From assembly GCA_031412335.1 (NCBI GenBank), contig JANOCT010000004.1:5181-69180 (forward strand): 64,000 nt of DNA, read 5' to 3'. Every line of letters begins with the position of its first letter. The stretch's first letter is position 1. Of the stretch, positions 52,372 to 61,782 are shown piece after piece. The position numbers and the translations under genes were made by a program. The notes under the pieces were generated by a model. It saw only the letters and a program-made list of their open reading frames with translations. It searched no databases and had not been told where the DNA came from. The stretch is from JBBQYA01 sp031412335 (GTDB lineage: Bacteria > Bacteroidota > Bacteroidia > Sphingobacteriales > Sphingobacteriaceae).

Positions 52372-54138
52372 ATGAACGACCATAATAACCCACAGGTGGC
52401 TCGGCTTCCAGAACATTTAAAGCAATTTATAGTTGAGCAGCACTACGAAAAATATACCCCAATAGACCAAGCAGTTTGGAGATATGTGATGCGGCAAAAC
52501 TATGATTATCTAAAAGATGTAGCTTTCTATCCCTATATTGAAGGATTAAAAAGAGCCGGACTTAGTATTGAACGGATACCAGACCTTAAAACCATGAATG
52601 AAAATCTGGGCAAAATAGGTTGGGGAGCAGTTACCGTTGATGGATTTATACCTCCAGCTGCTTTTATGGAATATCAAGCATACAAGGTTTTGGTAATTGC
52701 TGCCGACATTCGCCAAATTAAGCATATTGAATATACTCCCGCTCCTGATATTATTCATGAGGCTTCTGGTCATGCGCCTATTATTGCTGATAAAGATTAT
52801 GCACAATATCTACAATATATAGGCGAAATAGGTTCAAAAGCCATGTTTTCTTACAATGATTTTGAACTGTATGAATCTATAAGGCATTTATCTATTTTAA
52901 AAGAATTGCCAGATGCAAATCCAGAAATGCTATCCAAAGCCGAAAACGATGTTTTAGAAAAACAACTATCGCTTGGAGAACCTTCTGAAATGGCACTATT
53001 AAGTCGTTTACATTGGTGGACAGTCGAATATGGATTGATTAATACAGCAACTGGGCCTAAAATTTATGGAGCTGGCTTACTTTCTTCCATCGGTGAAAGT
53101 GCATCTTGTATGCTTGATTCTGTTGCAAAAATCCCCTATACGATTGATGCTGTTAATGTTCCATTTGATATCACACAAACACAACCTCAACTATTTGTAA
53201 CACCTGATTTTGAAAATCTGATTACTGTTTTGGAAGAGTTTGCCAATAAAATGGCATTTAGAACGGGTGGTAAATCTGGTCTTGAAAAAGCAATTGATTG
53301 TAAAAATATTTGTACAGTGGTTTTAAGTTCTGGAATTCAAATTAGTGGAGTTGTTGATAAAATAGAGTTAGATACAAATGATGAGCCCTCTTTAGTCACA
53401 TTTAATAGTTCAGTTGCACTAGCTTTTAATCATAAACAATTGAGAGGCTGGGATAAAAGTGTTTTGGATAAAGGCTTTATTACTCCAGTAGGTAAAATAA
53501 AAAATTCAGCAAAACTTTTGGAAGATTTGAGTGATCAAGAAATTGAGGGATTTAAAAATTCAGAAACAGGTTTAAGTGAATTTTATTTTGAAAGTGGAAT
53601 AGTATTAAAAGGAGTATTGCAACAATTAATAAAGAAAAATTATAAAACTATTGCCATAATTTTTTCGAATTGCCGGGTTTATGATTCAATTACAGGCCAT
53701 GATTTTTATAATGAACCTGAAGATTTTATCTTAACCGTTGGCGCAAATGTCACCTCCGTTTTTTGTGGGGCAGCTGATAAAGATGCTTATAATCAAGAAG
53801 CATTTATTAGTAAAAAAACAACTCCGAATTTTGTTGAATATTCAGCTGAAATAATTCAGTTACATCAACTTTATGACCAAATAGCAAGGCTAAGAAAAGT
53901 AGGAGGTTCAGATTTGGAAATAAAAAAAATATGGGAAACTTTGCAATCAAATTATCCAGAAGATTGGTTGGCAAGTATGGAATTATATGAATACTTAATA
54001 ACTGAGGATAAACTACCAGCAATCTCAAGCGAAATAAAAAACTCTTTAGAAAAAATAGCAATTGCTGACCCACACCTTGAAAAATTAGTTCAAGATGGTT
54101 TCAGAGTTATAAAAAATCAACTTAAATCTTTTGCTTAA
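52372..54138 (+). CDS. phhA: Aromatic amino acid hydroxylase (phenylalanine 4-monooxygenase type)
   Basis: The 588-residue enzyme uses Fe(II) and tetrahydropterin to hydroxylate phenylalanine to tyrosine. The catalytic domain (about 1-290) holds 'PDIIHEASGHAPI', whose His129 and His134 bind iron, and 'LHWWTVEYGLI', whose Glu219 is the third ligand. 'GAGLLSSIGES' follows. The C-terminal half (about 300-588) is an extra domain found in the long Bacteroidota form and absent from the roughly 260-residue proteobacterial PhhA; its role is unknown. There is no N-terminal ACT domain. The next gene starts 25 bases later. Tyrosine or tryptophan specificity cannot be excluded. Confidence 0.9.
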   Translation: MNDHNNPQVARLPEHLKQFIVEQHYEKYTPIDQAVWRYVMRQNYDYLKDVAFYPYIEGLKRAGLSIERIPDLKTMNENLGKIGWGAVTVDGFIPPAAFMEYQAYKVLVIAADIRQIKHIEYTPAPDIIHEASGHAPIIADKDYAQYLQYIGEIGSKAMFSYNDFELYESIRHLSILKELPDANPEMLSKAENDVLEKQLSLGEPSEMALLSRLHWWTVEYGLINTATGPKIYGAGLLSSIGESASCMLDSVAKIPYTIDAVNVPFDITQTQPQLFVTPDFENLITVLEEFANKMAFRTGGKSGLEKAIDCKNICTVVLSSGIQISGVVDKIELDTNDEPSLVTFNSSVALAFNHKQLRGWDKSVLDKGFITPVGKIKNSAKLLEDLSDQEIEGFKNSETGLSEFYFESGIVLKGVLQQLIKKNYKTIAIIFSNCRVYDSITGHDFYNEPEDFILTVGANVTSVFCGAADKDAYNQEAFISKKTTPNFVEYSAEIIQLHQLYDQIARLRKVGGSDLEIKKIWETLQSNYPEDWLASMELYEYLITEDKLPAISSEIKNSLEKIAIADPHLEKLVQDGFRVIKNQLKSFA

Positions 54139-54163
54139 ATCTCATTTATTCTAAAATAATTAT

Positions 54164-54871
54164 ATGAATTATTTAATTACTGGTGCAAGTAGTGGAGTTG
54201 GATTTGAAACCGTACTTGAATTAAGCCTTAGAAGTAGTAATCGGATAATTGCTTTGGCCAGATCAGATGATAAGTTGCAAAATCTATTGAACATAGCAAG
54301 ATCCATCACTCCCGATTGTAAAGTACATATATTGAAATTTGATATTGTACATGATAATTATCAGGAAACATTAATTCCTTTTATTAAAACTCATTTCAAC
54401 CATATTGATGTATTAATAAATAATGCAGGACAATTAATTAATAAACCATTTTTGGAATTAAACGATGAGGATTGGGCCGAAATGTTTGATAGTAATGTAA
54501 TGGGAGCAGTAAAAATGATCCGAAATTTGCTTCCTTATTTTGCTAAATCACAAGCGCATATTGTAAACATTGGAAGTATGGGTGGTTTTTTGGGAAGTTC
54601 TAAATTTAGCGGCCTATCTGCCTATTCTGCTGCTAAAGCAGCATTACATAATTTGACAGAATGCTTGGCGACCGAACTTGCCGACAAAAATATAAGTGTG
54701 AATTGCCTTGCACTTGGTTCTGCTCAAACAGAAATGCTTGAAAAAGCTTTCCCAGGTTATAAATCGCCAGTATTAGCTTATGAAATGGGCGCTTATATTG
54801 CAAATTTTGCTGCCACAGGTCACAAATTTTATAACGGAAAAGTTTTGCCAGTTGCTTTGCAAACTCCATAA
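54164..54871 (+). CDS. Short-chain dehydrogenase/reductase
   Basis: The 235-residue classical SDR has the Rossmann motif 'TGASSGVGFE' at the N-terminus, 'NNAG' (about 87-90), catalytic Ser in 'VNIGSMGG' and 'YSAAK' with Tyr and Lys. It lies just downstream of the aromatic amino acid hydroxylase on the same strand. A dihydropteridine reductase role, recycling the pterin cofactor, is possible by context, but the sequence does not show it. The transcript ends at the hairpin that begins at the stop codon. Confidence 0.9.
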   Translation: MNYLITGASSGVGFETVLELSLRSSNRIIALARSDDKLQNLLNIARSITPDCKVHILKFDIVHDNYQETLIPFIKTHFNHIDVLINNAGQLINKPFLELNDEDWAEMFDSNVMGAVKMIRNLLPYFAKSQAHIVNIGSMGGFLGSSKFSGLSAYSAAKAALHNLTECLATELADKNISVNCLALGSAQTEMLEKAFPGYKSPVLAYEMGAYIANFAATGHKFYNGKVLPVALQTP

Positions 54872-54903
54872 AAAAACCCTGAAAGAATATTTCAAGGTTT
54901 TTT
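54871..54903. terminator. Bidirectional rho-independent terminator
   Basis: aaaaaaccctgaaa (54871-54884) pairs with tttcaaggtttttt (54890-54903) over 14 bases with one mismatch and a 5-base loop. It lies between the convergent SDR and copper-protein genes. Confidence 0.9.
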
Positions 54904-54924
54904 AATATTATTTATGATGATAAA

Positions 54925-55542
54925 TTATTCTATCGATATTCTAGATAAAGCAACATTATTTCCTTCTTTAAACTTTACAAAGTAAAGTCCTCTTCTTAAA
55001 CTTGGATCAATGTCAAAATTTAATATATGTTGACCTGCACTTAATTCCATTGTACCCAAATCTGCTGCTTCTTTTCCTAATAAATCAATTAATTTAACAG
55101 ATAGTATTGCATTATTTTTAAAAGATACTGATGCGTTAAACCTTCCACTTGCTGGGTTTGGATAAACTTTTAAGTTTGGTAGAAATTTTACTGTTTGCAA
55201 ACCTACTGGTTTTTGAACAACCGTTATAACACCTGACATTCCTATTCCACCTTTATCTCCATGTGGCTGACAAAAATATGGAATAACTTGAGGAGTTGTA
55301 AATACAAAGTCTTTTTGCTGAGATGCTGAATTCATTGGGAAAACTGGCATAGTTACATCATCATCTGATTGAGATGGATGCCCACCACTAACCCATTGGA
55401 AACGAACAATATCTCCAGTATTAACAGTTACAAACTTTGGAGTAAATACAAAATTAGAAACTTGAATTACAACGGTATTTTGAGCAATTAATACTGAGGA
55501 ACAGAATAAAAAGAGAAATAGAACTAAGCATATTTTTTTCAT
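54925..55542 (-). CDS. Plastocyanin/azurin-like blue copper protein with T9SS sorting domain
   Basis: The 205-residue protein has a signal peptide (1-20, ending LIAQ). The cupredoxin domain (about 22-110) has a complete type 1 copper site: His55 in 'GGHPSQ', Cys91 and His94 in 'YFCQPHG', and Met102 in 'IGMSG'. The C-terminus (about 120-205) is a T9SS type A sorting domain ('LKVYPNPASGRFNAS', 'LIDLLGKEA', 'GLYFVKF'). It is therefore an electron carrier or copper protein placed outside the outer membrane. The frame also opens at a GTG two codons earlier (55548); the ATG at 55540-55542 is preferred. Confidence 0.9.
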   Translation of the reverse strand: MKKICLVLFLFLFCSSVLIAQNTVVIQVSNFVFTPKFVTVNTGDIVRFQWVSGGHPSQSDDDVTMPVFPMNSASQQKDFVFTTPQVIPYFCQPHGDKGGIGMSGVITVVQKPVGLQTVKFLPNLKVYPNPASGRFNASVSFKNNAILSVKLIDLLGKEAADLGTMELSAGQHILNFDIDPSLRRGLYFVKFKEGNNVALSRISIE

Positions 55543-55600
55543 AGACACAAATTTAAATTATTTACGGTTAAATCTTTTGTAAAGTTGCTGATACCCTAAA

Positions 55601-56191
55601 TTAAATTTTAAAACTCAATAACTTTGCCACATATTTTCCAATAATATCAAATTCAAGATTTACCAGATCTCCAGGTTTAATTTGGCTCATGCTTGTGTTT
55701 TCGTAGGTATAAGGAATAATTGCAACTGAAAATGTGTTTTTGGTAGAATTAAAAACAGTTAGACTGACTCCATTAATACTAATTGAACCTTTTTCGACAG
55801 TTACACGTGCTTCATTAAATTCATATTCAAAATTCATTTCCCAACTTCCATTCTTATCAATAACATCTGTGCAAAATGCGGTGCAATCTACATGACCCTG
55901 TACAATGTGTCCATCTAATCTGCCATTCATTTGCATACAACGCTCCAGATTTACCATTGAACCTATTTTCAATAAGTTCAAATTTGATTTCTCTAAGGTT
56001 TCGTTAATTGCAGTTACAGTATGCTCATTTTCATGTATGGCAACTACAGTTAGACAAACTCCTTCGTGAGCCACACTTTGATCAATTTTCAACTCTTGCG
56101 AAATATCAGATTTTATATCAAAGTGCTTATTGTCATTTTCAATTCTGATATCGGTAATTAACCCAATGGTTTCTATAATTCCTGTAAACAA
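55601..56191 (-). CDS. ribE: Riboflavin synthase, alpha subunit
   Basis: The 196-residue enzyme converts two 6,7-dimethyl-8-ribityllumazine molecules to riboflavin and a pyrimidinedione. It shows the duplicated barrel halves: 'MFTGIIETIG' and 'SVAHEGVCLTVVAI' in the first, 'GHIVQGHVDCTAF' and 'KGSISINGVSLTVFNS' in the second, with 'IIPYTYENT' near the end. The canonical MFTGIIE N-terminus is encoded from a TTG at 56189-56191; no in-frame ATG lies between it and the upstream stop, so TTG is the start. It is 4 bases downstream of the T9SS type B gene. Confidence 0.95.
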   Translation of the reverse strand: MFTGIIETIGLITDIRIENDNKHFDIKSDISQELKIDQSVAHEGVCLTVVAIHENEHTVTAINETLEKSNLNLLKIGSMVNLERCMQMNGRLDGHIVQGHVDCTAFCTDVIDKNGSWEMNFEYEFNEARVTVEKGSISINGVSLTVFNSTKNTFSVAIIPYTYENTSMSQIKPGDLVNLEFDIIGKYVAKLLSFKI

Positions 56192-56195
56192 ATTT

Positions 56196-58844
56196 TTAAT
56201 ATAAAACGTGAATAATTCCTTTTAACACTCTTTTTCGGGTACCTGCGAATCTTAATTCTGTAATATCACAAACATAAAAATAAACCCCTTCTGAAACTTT
56301 TTTTCCACTATCATCTGTTCCATCCCACTCTATGTTTACTTTATTGGTTTCATAAACTTGCTGACCCCAACGGTTGAAAATATTAATATTAATGGTTTGA
56401 TTATATCCAGCACTATCAGGAAAAGGAACAAAAAAATCATTGATTCCATCGTTATTTGGAGTAAATACATTGGGTAAAACAAATTTTGGACAATTATCTA
56501 CGCAAACTACATTGCTATTATCGCTTTTGTTTTTATCATTCGAATCAATTGCAATAATGTAATAACAAGCAGCAATAGATTCCAATAAATTTGCATCTGT
56601 AAAAGTTAGTTGTGATCCTGGCTCAATTCTTACCAGCAATTCGAAATCTTTATCTTGAAATGATTGCTTATAAATATTGTATGCTATAATATCTTCATTA
56701 CAACTTAGATCAGGCAATGTCCAGGTAAGCCTATTACTAGAACCTATATTTGAACTATCACAACCAGACTGTACACTTAAAATTGGTGGACAAGGTTTTT
56801 CATTATCCTCTGGCCTTGCACATGATTGTTGAGATAAGTTAATAACTGGCTCTATAAATCCCGGAATAAAAAAAGAACCTCTCGATTTTATTAAATAGCA
56901 ATATTCTTTCCCATTTAACAAATTCTTATCAGTATATGTTGTTGATCTAGAAACTCCTATCGAATCAAATTGACCAGAAGTATTTTTCTTAAATATTGCA
57001 TATTCTATGTTTTGCCAAGGCACGTCTACATCCCAATCTAATTTTAGTTTATTGTCAAGTGGGGTAATTTTAAGAAATATAGATTTTGCACGTTGAGACG
57101 ATCCTAGTAAATATCTTCCGTTTGGCCCTACCCCATACATATCTACATTGTAAGTGTATTGTTTATCTAACGTATTTAGTCCTGCATCCAAAAATATTGT
57201 ATCATTTAATCCACCGAAAGTTGGACTTATTTGAGAAAATACTTCTGTAAATACAGTTGGACTAGTAGATTCAGCTCTTAAAAGCCGATATTCGTACGGC
57301 GGACTAATTTGTAGCGTATCAAATACAATTGGTTTACTCCATCTAACTGTATCTGTTCCAATTGAAATATCTGTAGTCACAATAGTAACATTAGTTAATA
57401 CTGCTAATGTTTTTTCAAGTTGCGAACAGGATTCTTCACTAGCATAACTTTCAGTTCCATCATTAAAATAGGCAATAATTCGGTAGCAATAATTTACTCC
57501 AATTGCCAAACCTCCGTTTGCAGCATTATTATCTGTAAAATTTAGGGTATTTATATTTGGAACTGTTGCAATTTGTTCATAACCCAAAAAATCTGGTACT
57601 CCGGTTAAACAACCGGTAGGTGTGAAATTAATAAACCCTTTTCTTCTATAAATTTTATATCCAGCAGCTTTACTACAAACACTTTTGCTCCATGTTAAAT
57701 TTATAGTATTTCCAACAGAAGCAGTTTGTAAATTTTCAGGAGCTGGTGCAACAATGGTTATCAAATACGTTTCCAAATCAACTAATTTTGGATCTCCGTT
57801 GTCCTCTGCTCTAAACACAACTTGATAGGGTTGTTTTCTTGCCAAATCGCAATTAGTTGTCCACGAAAAATTTGAACTAACCGATCCATCGCTTGTTTTG
57901 CTTATAAAAGTTGCACTTGGATTCACCTCAAAAGGTCCACCGCCTGCAGTCAATAAAATTCGATCGTTTCTCGGACTTGAAGTATTCTGATCATTTGCTG
58001 TTACTTTTAAAAACAAAGTTGATCCAGCGACAATACAGGTATCATTTATTTCATCAATAACAGGTGGTACATTAACAGTACTTCTAATTACCAATTGCAT
58101 ATCTCTGATTAAATACCCAATCAATGTTCCATTTCTATATTCCTCTACCCGAATTGCTATATTGAACAAGCCAATTAATTTAGGTGTATTCCAGATTATT
58201 TCGCCTGTTTTATTATTAATAGTAAAAGAAACTGAGCTAAAATCTGAATTATTTAAAAAACGATAACCATCTACCTCAACCCCAACTTCTTGTTTACAAG
58301 CAACCAGACTATAACTTAAACTATCACCATCTACATCAAAGCCATTTGGATTGTGTAAGAACAATTCTCCAACTGCGCCAAAATCTATTGGATCTGCTAA
58401 TAAAACCGGACTTGATGTATTAAACCCTATTTGAGGGTTTATGACTAGAAATGTTTCAATGTAAAATGGAGTTTGTAATGAATTTGTAAAGTTTATAACC
58501 TGTGCATTCCGATTCTCATCGCGGTAGCTAATAATGTAATTACCAAAAGCCGGAAAAACATGTTCAAAAACGTAGGTATTTCTAGCAATATCGGTACCTG
58601 GAAATTGAAATTTTTCTTTTCTTTTAACAGTAGCATTAGTTCCATCTCCAAAAAAAAGTTGAGCTTCAGGTCTATCTGCTTGCCCCTGACCTACTTCAGT
58701 AAACATGGTCAAAGTAAACTCGTATTTCAAGGTTCCTAATTGGCGGTAAGTTATTTGCCCAGCACGATTATGTGTAGCAAAAGCAATTGATGAAGCGAAT
58801 AGAAATAAAACGAGTAAGAGAGTTTGGTAAAATTTTTTATTCAT
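56196..58844 (-). CDS. Large T9SS type B (gliding-motility C-terminal) surface protein
   Basis: The 882-residue protein has a signal peptide (1-23, ending AFAT). The region from about 24 to 250 starts 'HNRAGQITYRQLGTLKYEFTL' (shared in order with similar Bacteroidota proteins) and contains 'EAQLFFGDGT', a PKD/cadherin-like fold. Fibronectin III-like domains follow ('NTINLTWSKSVCSKAAGYKIYRR', 'KLKLDWDVDVPWQNIEYAIFKK'). The C-terminal type B sorting domain is at about 795-882 ('LPNVFTPNNDGINDFFVPF', 'IFNRWGQQVYE', 'WDGTDDSGKKVSEGVYFYV'). It is probably a surface adhesin. The riboflavin synthase gene starts 4 bases after it. Confidence 0.87.
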   Translation of the reverse strand: MNKKFYQTLLLVLFLFASSIAFATHNRAGQITYRQLGTLKYEFTLTMFTEVGQGQADRPEAQLFFGDGTNATVKRKEKFQFPGTDIARNTYVFEHVFPAFGNYIISYRDENRNAQVINFTNSLQTPFYIETFLVINPQIGFNTSSPVLLADPIDFGAVGELFLHNPNGFDVDGDSLSYSLVACKQEVGVEVDGYRFLNNSDFSSVSFTINNKTGEIIWNTPKLIGLFNIAIRVEEYRNGTLIGYLIRDMQLVIRSTVNVPPVIDEINDTCIVAGSTLFLKVTANDQNTSSPRNDRILLTAGGGPFEVNPSATFISKTSDGSVSSNFSWTTNCDLARKQPYQVVFRAEDNGDPKLVDLETYLITIVAPAPENLQTASVGNTINLTWSKSVCSKAAGYKIYRRKGFINFTPTGCLTGVPDFLGYEQIATVPNINTLNFTDNNAANGGLAIGVNYCYRIIAYFNDGTESYASEESCSQLEKTLAVLTNVTIVTTDISIGTDTVRWSKPIVFDTLQISPPYEYRLLRAESTSPTVFTEVFSQISPTFGGLNDTIFLDAGLNTLDKQYTYNVDMYGVGPNGRYLLGSSQRAKSIFLKITPLDNKLKLDWDVDVPWQNIEYAIFKKNTSGQFDSIGVSRSTTYTDKNLLNGKEYCYLIKSRGSFFIPGFIEPVINLSQQSCARPEDNEKPCPPILSVQSGCDSSNIGSSNRLTWTLPDLSCNEDIIAYNIYKQSFQDKDFELLVRIEPGSQLTFTDANLLESIAACYYIIAIDSNDKNKSDNSNVVCVDNCPKFVLPNVFTPNNDGINDFFVPFPDSAGYNQTININIFNRWGQQVYETNKVNIEWDGTDDSGKKVSEGVYFYVCDITELRFAGTRKRVLKGIIHVLY

Positions 58845-58893
58845 ATAAAATTGAACAATAATATTTTTAACGCTAAAATTACGGAATTAAGTA

Positions 58894-60384
58894 TCAATAT
58901 TGCTTTCTTGCTTTTTCCCATTCCGAAATTAAGTTTTCGCTTTTTACCGATATTGAAGATTGGCTGTTTTTTAAATTATTTAAATAATAAACAGCAAGTA
59001 CTGCTGCAAGTTCTTCCTCTTCAGAAGTAATTAATTTCTCTTGATTTGGTTTATAAAAGTTAGGGATAAAATGAGTGTCGAAATTTCCTGAAATGAAGTT
59101 TGGATGTTGCATAACAAAATGTCCAAAAGGCAAAGTTGTTTTAATTCCTTTTATTTGATATTGTTCAATAGCATTTTTCATTTTCGAAATCGCTTCGGTT
59201 CTGTCTTTTCCATGTACGATTAATTTAGCAATCATTGGATCATAATACATTGGAATTTCCATTCCTTCTTCAAAAGAATCGTCAACCCGAATACCTGGGC
59301 CAGAAGGTGTTTGGTAAACTTCTAACTCTCCAATAGATGGAAGAAAATTATTTTCTGGATCTTCTGCACACACTCTTAGTTCAATTGAGTGACCAGAAAT
59401 AGTTAAATCTGCCTGAGTAAAAGATAATTTTTCTCCTCTTGCTACTTTTATTTGCTCTTTTACTAAATCAAGACCAGTAATATTTTCAGTAACCGGATGT
59501 TCAACTTGTAATCGGGTATTCATTTCCAGAAAATAGAAATCTAATTTTTCGTCTAATAAAAATTCTACAGTTCCTGCACCTGAATAATTACATGCTTTAG
59601 CAACCAAAACTGCACAAGCACCCATTTTTTCGCGTATTTCTGGAGTTAAAATACAAGATGGAGCTTCTTCCACTAATTTTTGATGGCGACGTTGTATGGA
59701 GCATTCTCGTTCAAATAAATGAACAATATTTCCATGATTATCTCCTAAAACCTGTATTTCAATATGTCTGGGCGAACTAACATATCGTTCAATGAATACG
59801 GAGCCGTCTCCAAAAGCTGAAATTGCTTCACTAATGGCTAATTCTAATTGTTCATCAAATTCGTTTTCATGTTGAACCATTCTCATTCCTTTTCCACCTC
59901 CACCTGCTGATGCTTTTATCAGAATAGGGAAACCAATTTCTATAGCTGTTTTTTTTGCTTCAACTTTATCAGCTATTGCTTTGTCAATACCTGGCACCAT
60001 GGGAATATTAAAAGAGGACACCGCAGCTTTCGCCCCTAATTTACTTCCCATTATTCGCATAGATTCTGGAGAAGGGCCTATAAAAATTATTCCTTCCTGT
60101 GCTACTCTTGCAGCAAAGTCAGCATTCTCTGAAAGAAAACCATAACCAGGATGAATAGCATCAGCACCCGTAATCTTGCACGCATTTATTATTTTATCGA
60201 AAGAAAGATAAGATAAGGATGACTGAGCAGGCCCAATGGCAACTGCCTCATCTGCAAACCTAACATGACGAGCATTCCGATCAGCTTCTGAATAAACAGC
60301 AACAGTTGCTATCCCCATTTCACGAGCAGATTTCATGATGCGTAATGCAATTTCACCGCGATTGGCTACCAATATTTTCTTCAT
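58894..60384 (-). CDS. accC: Biotin carboxylase
   Basis: The 496-residue ATP-grasp enzyme carboxylates biotin on a carrier protein. It shows 'KILVANRGEIALRI', 'GADAIHPGYGFLSENADF', the ATP-loop 'IKASAGGGGKGMRMV', 'SIQRRHQKLVEEAPS' and 'EMNTRLQVEHPVTE', with the C-terminal barrel 'GHSIELRVCAEDP'. Residues beyond about 450 form a short extra tail. It is monocistronic here; no accB is adjacent, so it could be the acetyl-CoA carboxylase subunit or serve another acyl-CoA carboxylase. The tail and isolation favour the latter slightly. It diverges from ccmB. Confidence 0.92.
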   Translation of the reverse strand: MKKILVANRGEIALRIMKSAREMGIATVAVYSEADRNARHVRFADEAVAIGPAQSSLSYLSFDKIINACKITGADAIHPGYGFLSENADFAARVAQEGIIFIGPSPESMRIMGSKLGAKAAVSSFNIPMVPGIDKAIADKVEAKKTAIEIGFPILIKASAGGGGKGMRMVQHENEFDEQLELAISEAISAFGDGSVFIERYVSSPRHIEIQVLGDNHGNIVHLFERECSIQRRHQKLVEEAPSCILTPEIREKMGACAVLVAKACNYSGAGTVEFLLDEKLDFYFLEMNTRLQVEHPVTENITGLDLVKEQIKVARGEKLSFTQADLTISGHSIELRVCAEDPENNFLPSIGELEVYQTPSGPGIRVDDSFEEGMEIPMYYDPMIAKLIVHGKDRTEAISKMKNAIEQYQIKGIKTTLPFGHFVMQHPNFISGNFDTHFIPNFYKPNQEKLITSEEEELAAVLAVYYLNNLKNSQSSISVKSENLISEWEKARKQY

Positions 60385-60439
60385 TTTGCTATTTGAGAAT
60401 TAGAAATAGTACTTAATTGTACATTTGTAAAACTAAAGA

Positions 60440-61099
60440 ATGAATTTATATAGCTCAGTAAAATTTTTACTTAAAAAAGAAATAATGTTAGAATGGCGTA
60501 GCAAATATGCTTTCAACGGTATTTTGCTCTATGTAATTTCTACAATTTTCGTTTGTTTTTTATCCTTTAAAAAAATAGACCCGATTAGTTGGAATGTTTT
60601 ATTCTGGATTATTATGCTGTTTGCAGCCGTAAATGCTATTGCAAAAAGTTTCATGCAAGAAAATGCTCAACGGCAATTTTATTATTATTCGCTAGTATCT
60701 GCAGAAGCAATTATTTTATCTAAAATAATATACAATAGCGGTTTAATGCTTTTACTAGCAAGTATTGCATTCGCGTTTTACAACCTAGTATTTACTAATC
60801 CAGTTCAAGATATTATACTTTATCTAATTTGTGTTTTAACAGGCGCAATTAGTTTTGCAACAGTTTTTACGCTAATTTCTGGTATTGCTTCCAAAGCAAA
60901 CGGAAGTGCAACGCTGATGGCTATCCTTGGTTTTCCTGTTATTATTCCCGTTTTAATGGTGATTATAAAACTATCTAAAAATGCAATGGATGGGCTTGAT
61001 CGCAGTGTTAGTTATGACGAATTATTAGTGCTAGGTGCTATAAATCTTATCGTACTCACTGGTTCATACCTCTTATTTCCTTATCTTTGGCGCGATTAA
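60440..61099 (+). CDS. ccmB: Heme exporter permease CcmB
   Basis: The 219-residue inner-membrane protein has six membrane segments and the CcmB pattern 'LLKKEIMLEWRSKYAFNGILLYV' at the start. 'FAAVNAIAKSFMQENAQRQFYYYSLV' and a C-terminal 'LGFPVIIPVLMVII' follow. CcmB with CcmA and CcmC moves or presents heme to CcmE in System I cytochrome c maturation. No ccmA ATPase gene is in the window. It overlaps or directly precedes ccmC. Confidence 0.92.
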   Translation: MNLYSSVKFLLKKEIMLEWRSKYAFNGILLYVISTIFVCFLSFKKIDPISWNVLFWIIMLFAAVNAIAKSFMQENAQRQFYYYSLVSAEAIILSKIIYNSGLMLLLASIAFAFYNLVFTNPVQDIILYLICVLTGAISFATVFTLISGIASKANGSATLMAILGFPVIIPVLMVIIKLSKNAMDGLDRSVSYDELLVLGAINLIVLTGSYLLFPYLWRD

Positions 61100-61113
61100 T
61101 TGTGAACAAATAC

Positions 61114-61779
61114 ATGCGAAAAAATTGGTGGAAATATCTTGCCATAGTGTTAATTATCTATTCAGTTATTGGTGGTTTGCTTATTCAAGTGCCGGTTTTG
61201 GCAATCTTGCACGAAAGTATCAGAAACTTATATTTTCATGTACCAATGTGGTTTGCCATGATTGCTATGTACACCGTTTCAGTTGTTTACAGTATTAAAT
61301 ATTTATCCAATTCAAATTATAAAAATGATTTGATTGCGGTAGAAAGTGTAAATACCGGAATTCTTTTTTGCGCTTTAGGATTGGTAACTGGTATGCTTTG
61401 GGCTAAAAATACCTGGGGTGATTTTTGGCCAAATGATCCAAAATTAAATGGATCTGCTATTGCGACTTTGATGTATCTGGCTTATGTTGTTTTAAGAAAT
61501 TCATTGGACAATCCTCAAAAAAGAGGTAAAATTTCAGCTGTTTACAACCTTTTTGCTTTCCCAATAATGATTGTTTTATTGTTTGTTTTACCTCGGCAAA
61601 CAGATTCTTTGCATCCGGGCAATGGTGGAAATCCTGGTTTTGGAGGGTATGATTTAGATGGAATGATGAGACTGGTTCTTTATCCAACTTTTATTGGATG
61701 GATTTTAGTTTCAACCTGGATTATGACTTTACGCTACCGAATCCGATTAATTGAACATCAAAAAAACGAATTAAACTAA
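61114..61779 (+). CDS. ccmC: Heme handling protein CcmC
   Basis: The 221-residue polytopic protein belongs to the CcmC/CcsA heme-handling family. Histidine-containing 'LYFHVPMWFAMIAMYT' and the tryptophan-rich motif 'WGDFWPNDPKLNGSAIATLMYLAY' occupy the WWD positions (W-G-x-F-W-P-N-D-P-K-L), in the form that I recall for Bacteroidota. It loads heme onto CcmE. The frame opens at TTG 61087, inside ccmB; GTG 61102 and ATG 61114 (MRKNWWKY) are alternatives, and I prefer the ATG. ccmD-like begins 3 bases after it. Confidence 0.92.
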   Translation: MRKNWWKYLAIVLIIYSVIGGLLIQVPVLAILHESIRNLYFHVPMWFAMIAMYTVSVVYSIKYLSNSNYKNDLIAVESVNTGILFCALGLVTGMLWAKNTWGDFWPNDPKLNGSAIATLMYLAYVVLRNSLDNPQKRGKISAVYNLFAFPIMIVLLFVLPRQTDSLHPGNGGNPGFGGYDLDGMMRLVLYPTFIGWILVSTWIMTLRYRIRLIEHQKNELN

Positions 61780-61782
61780 AAA

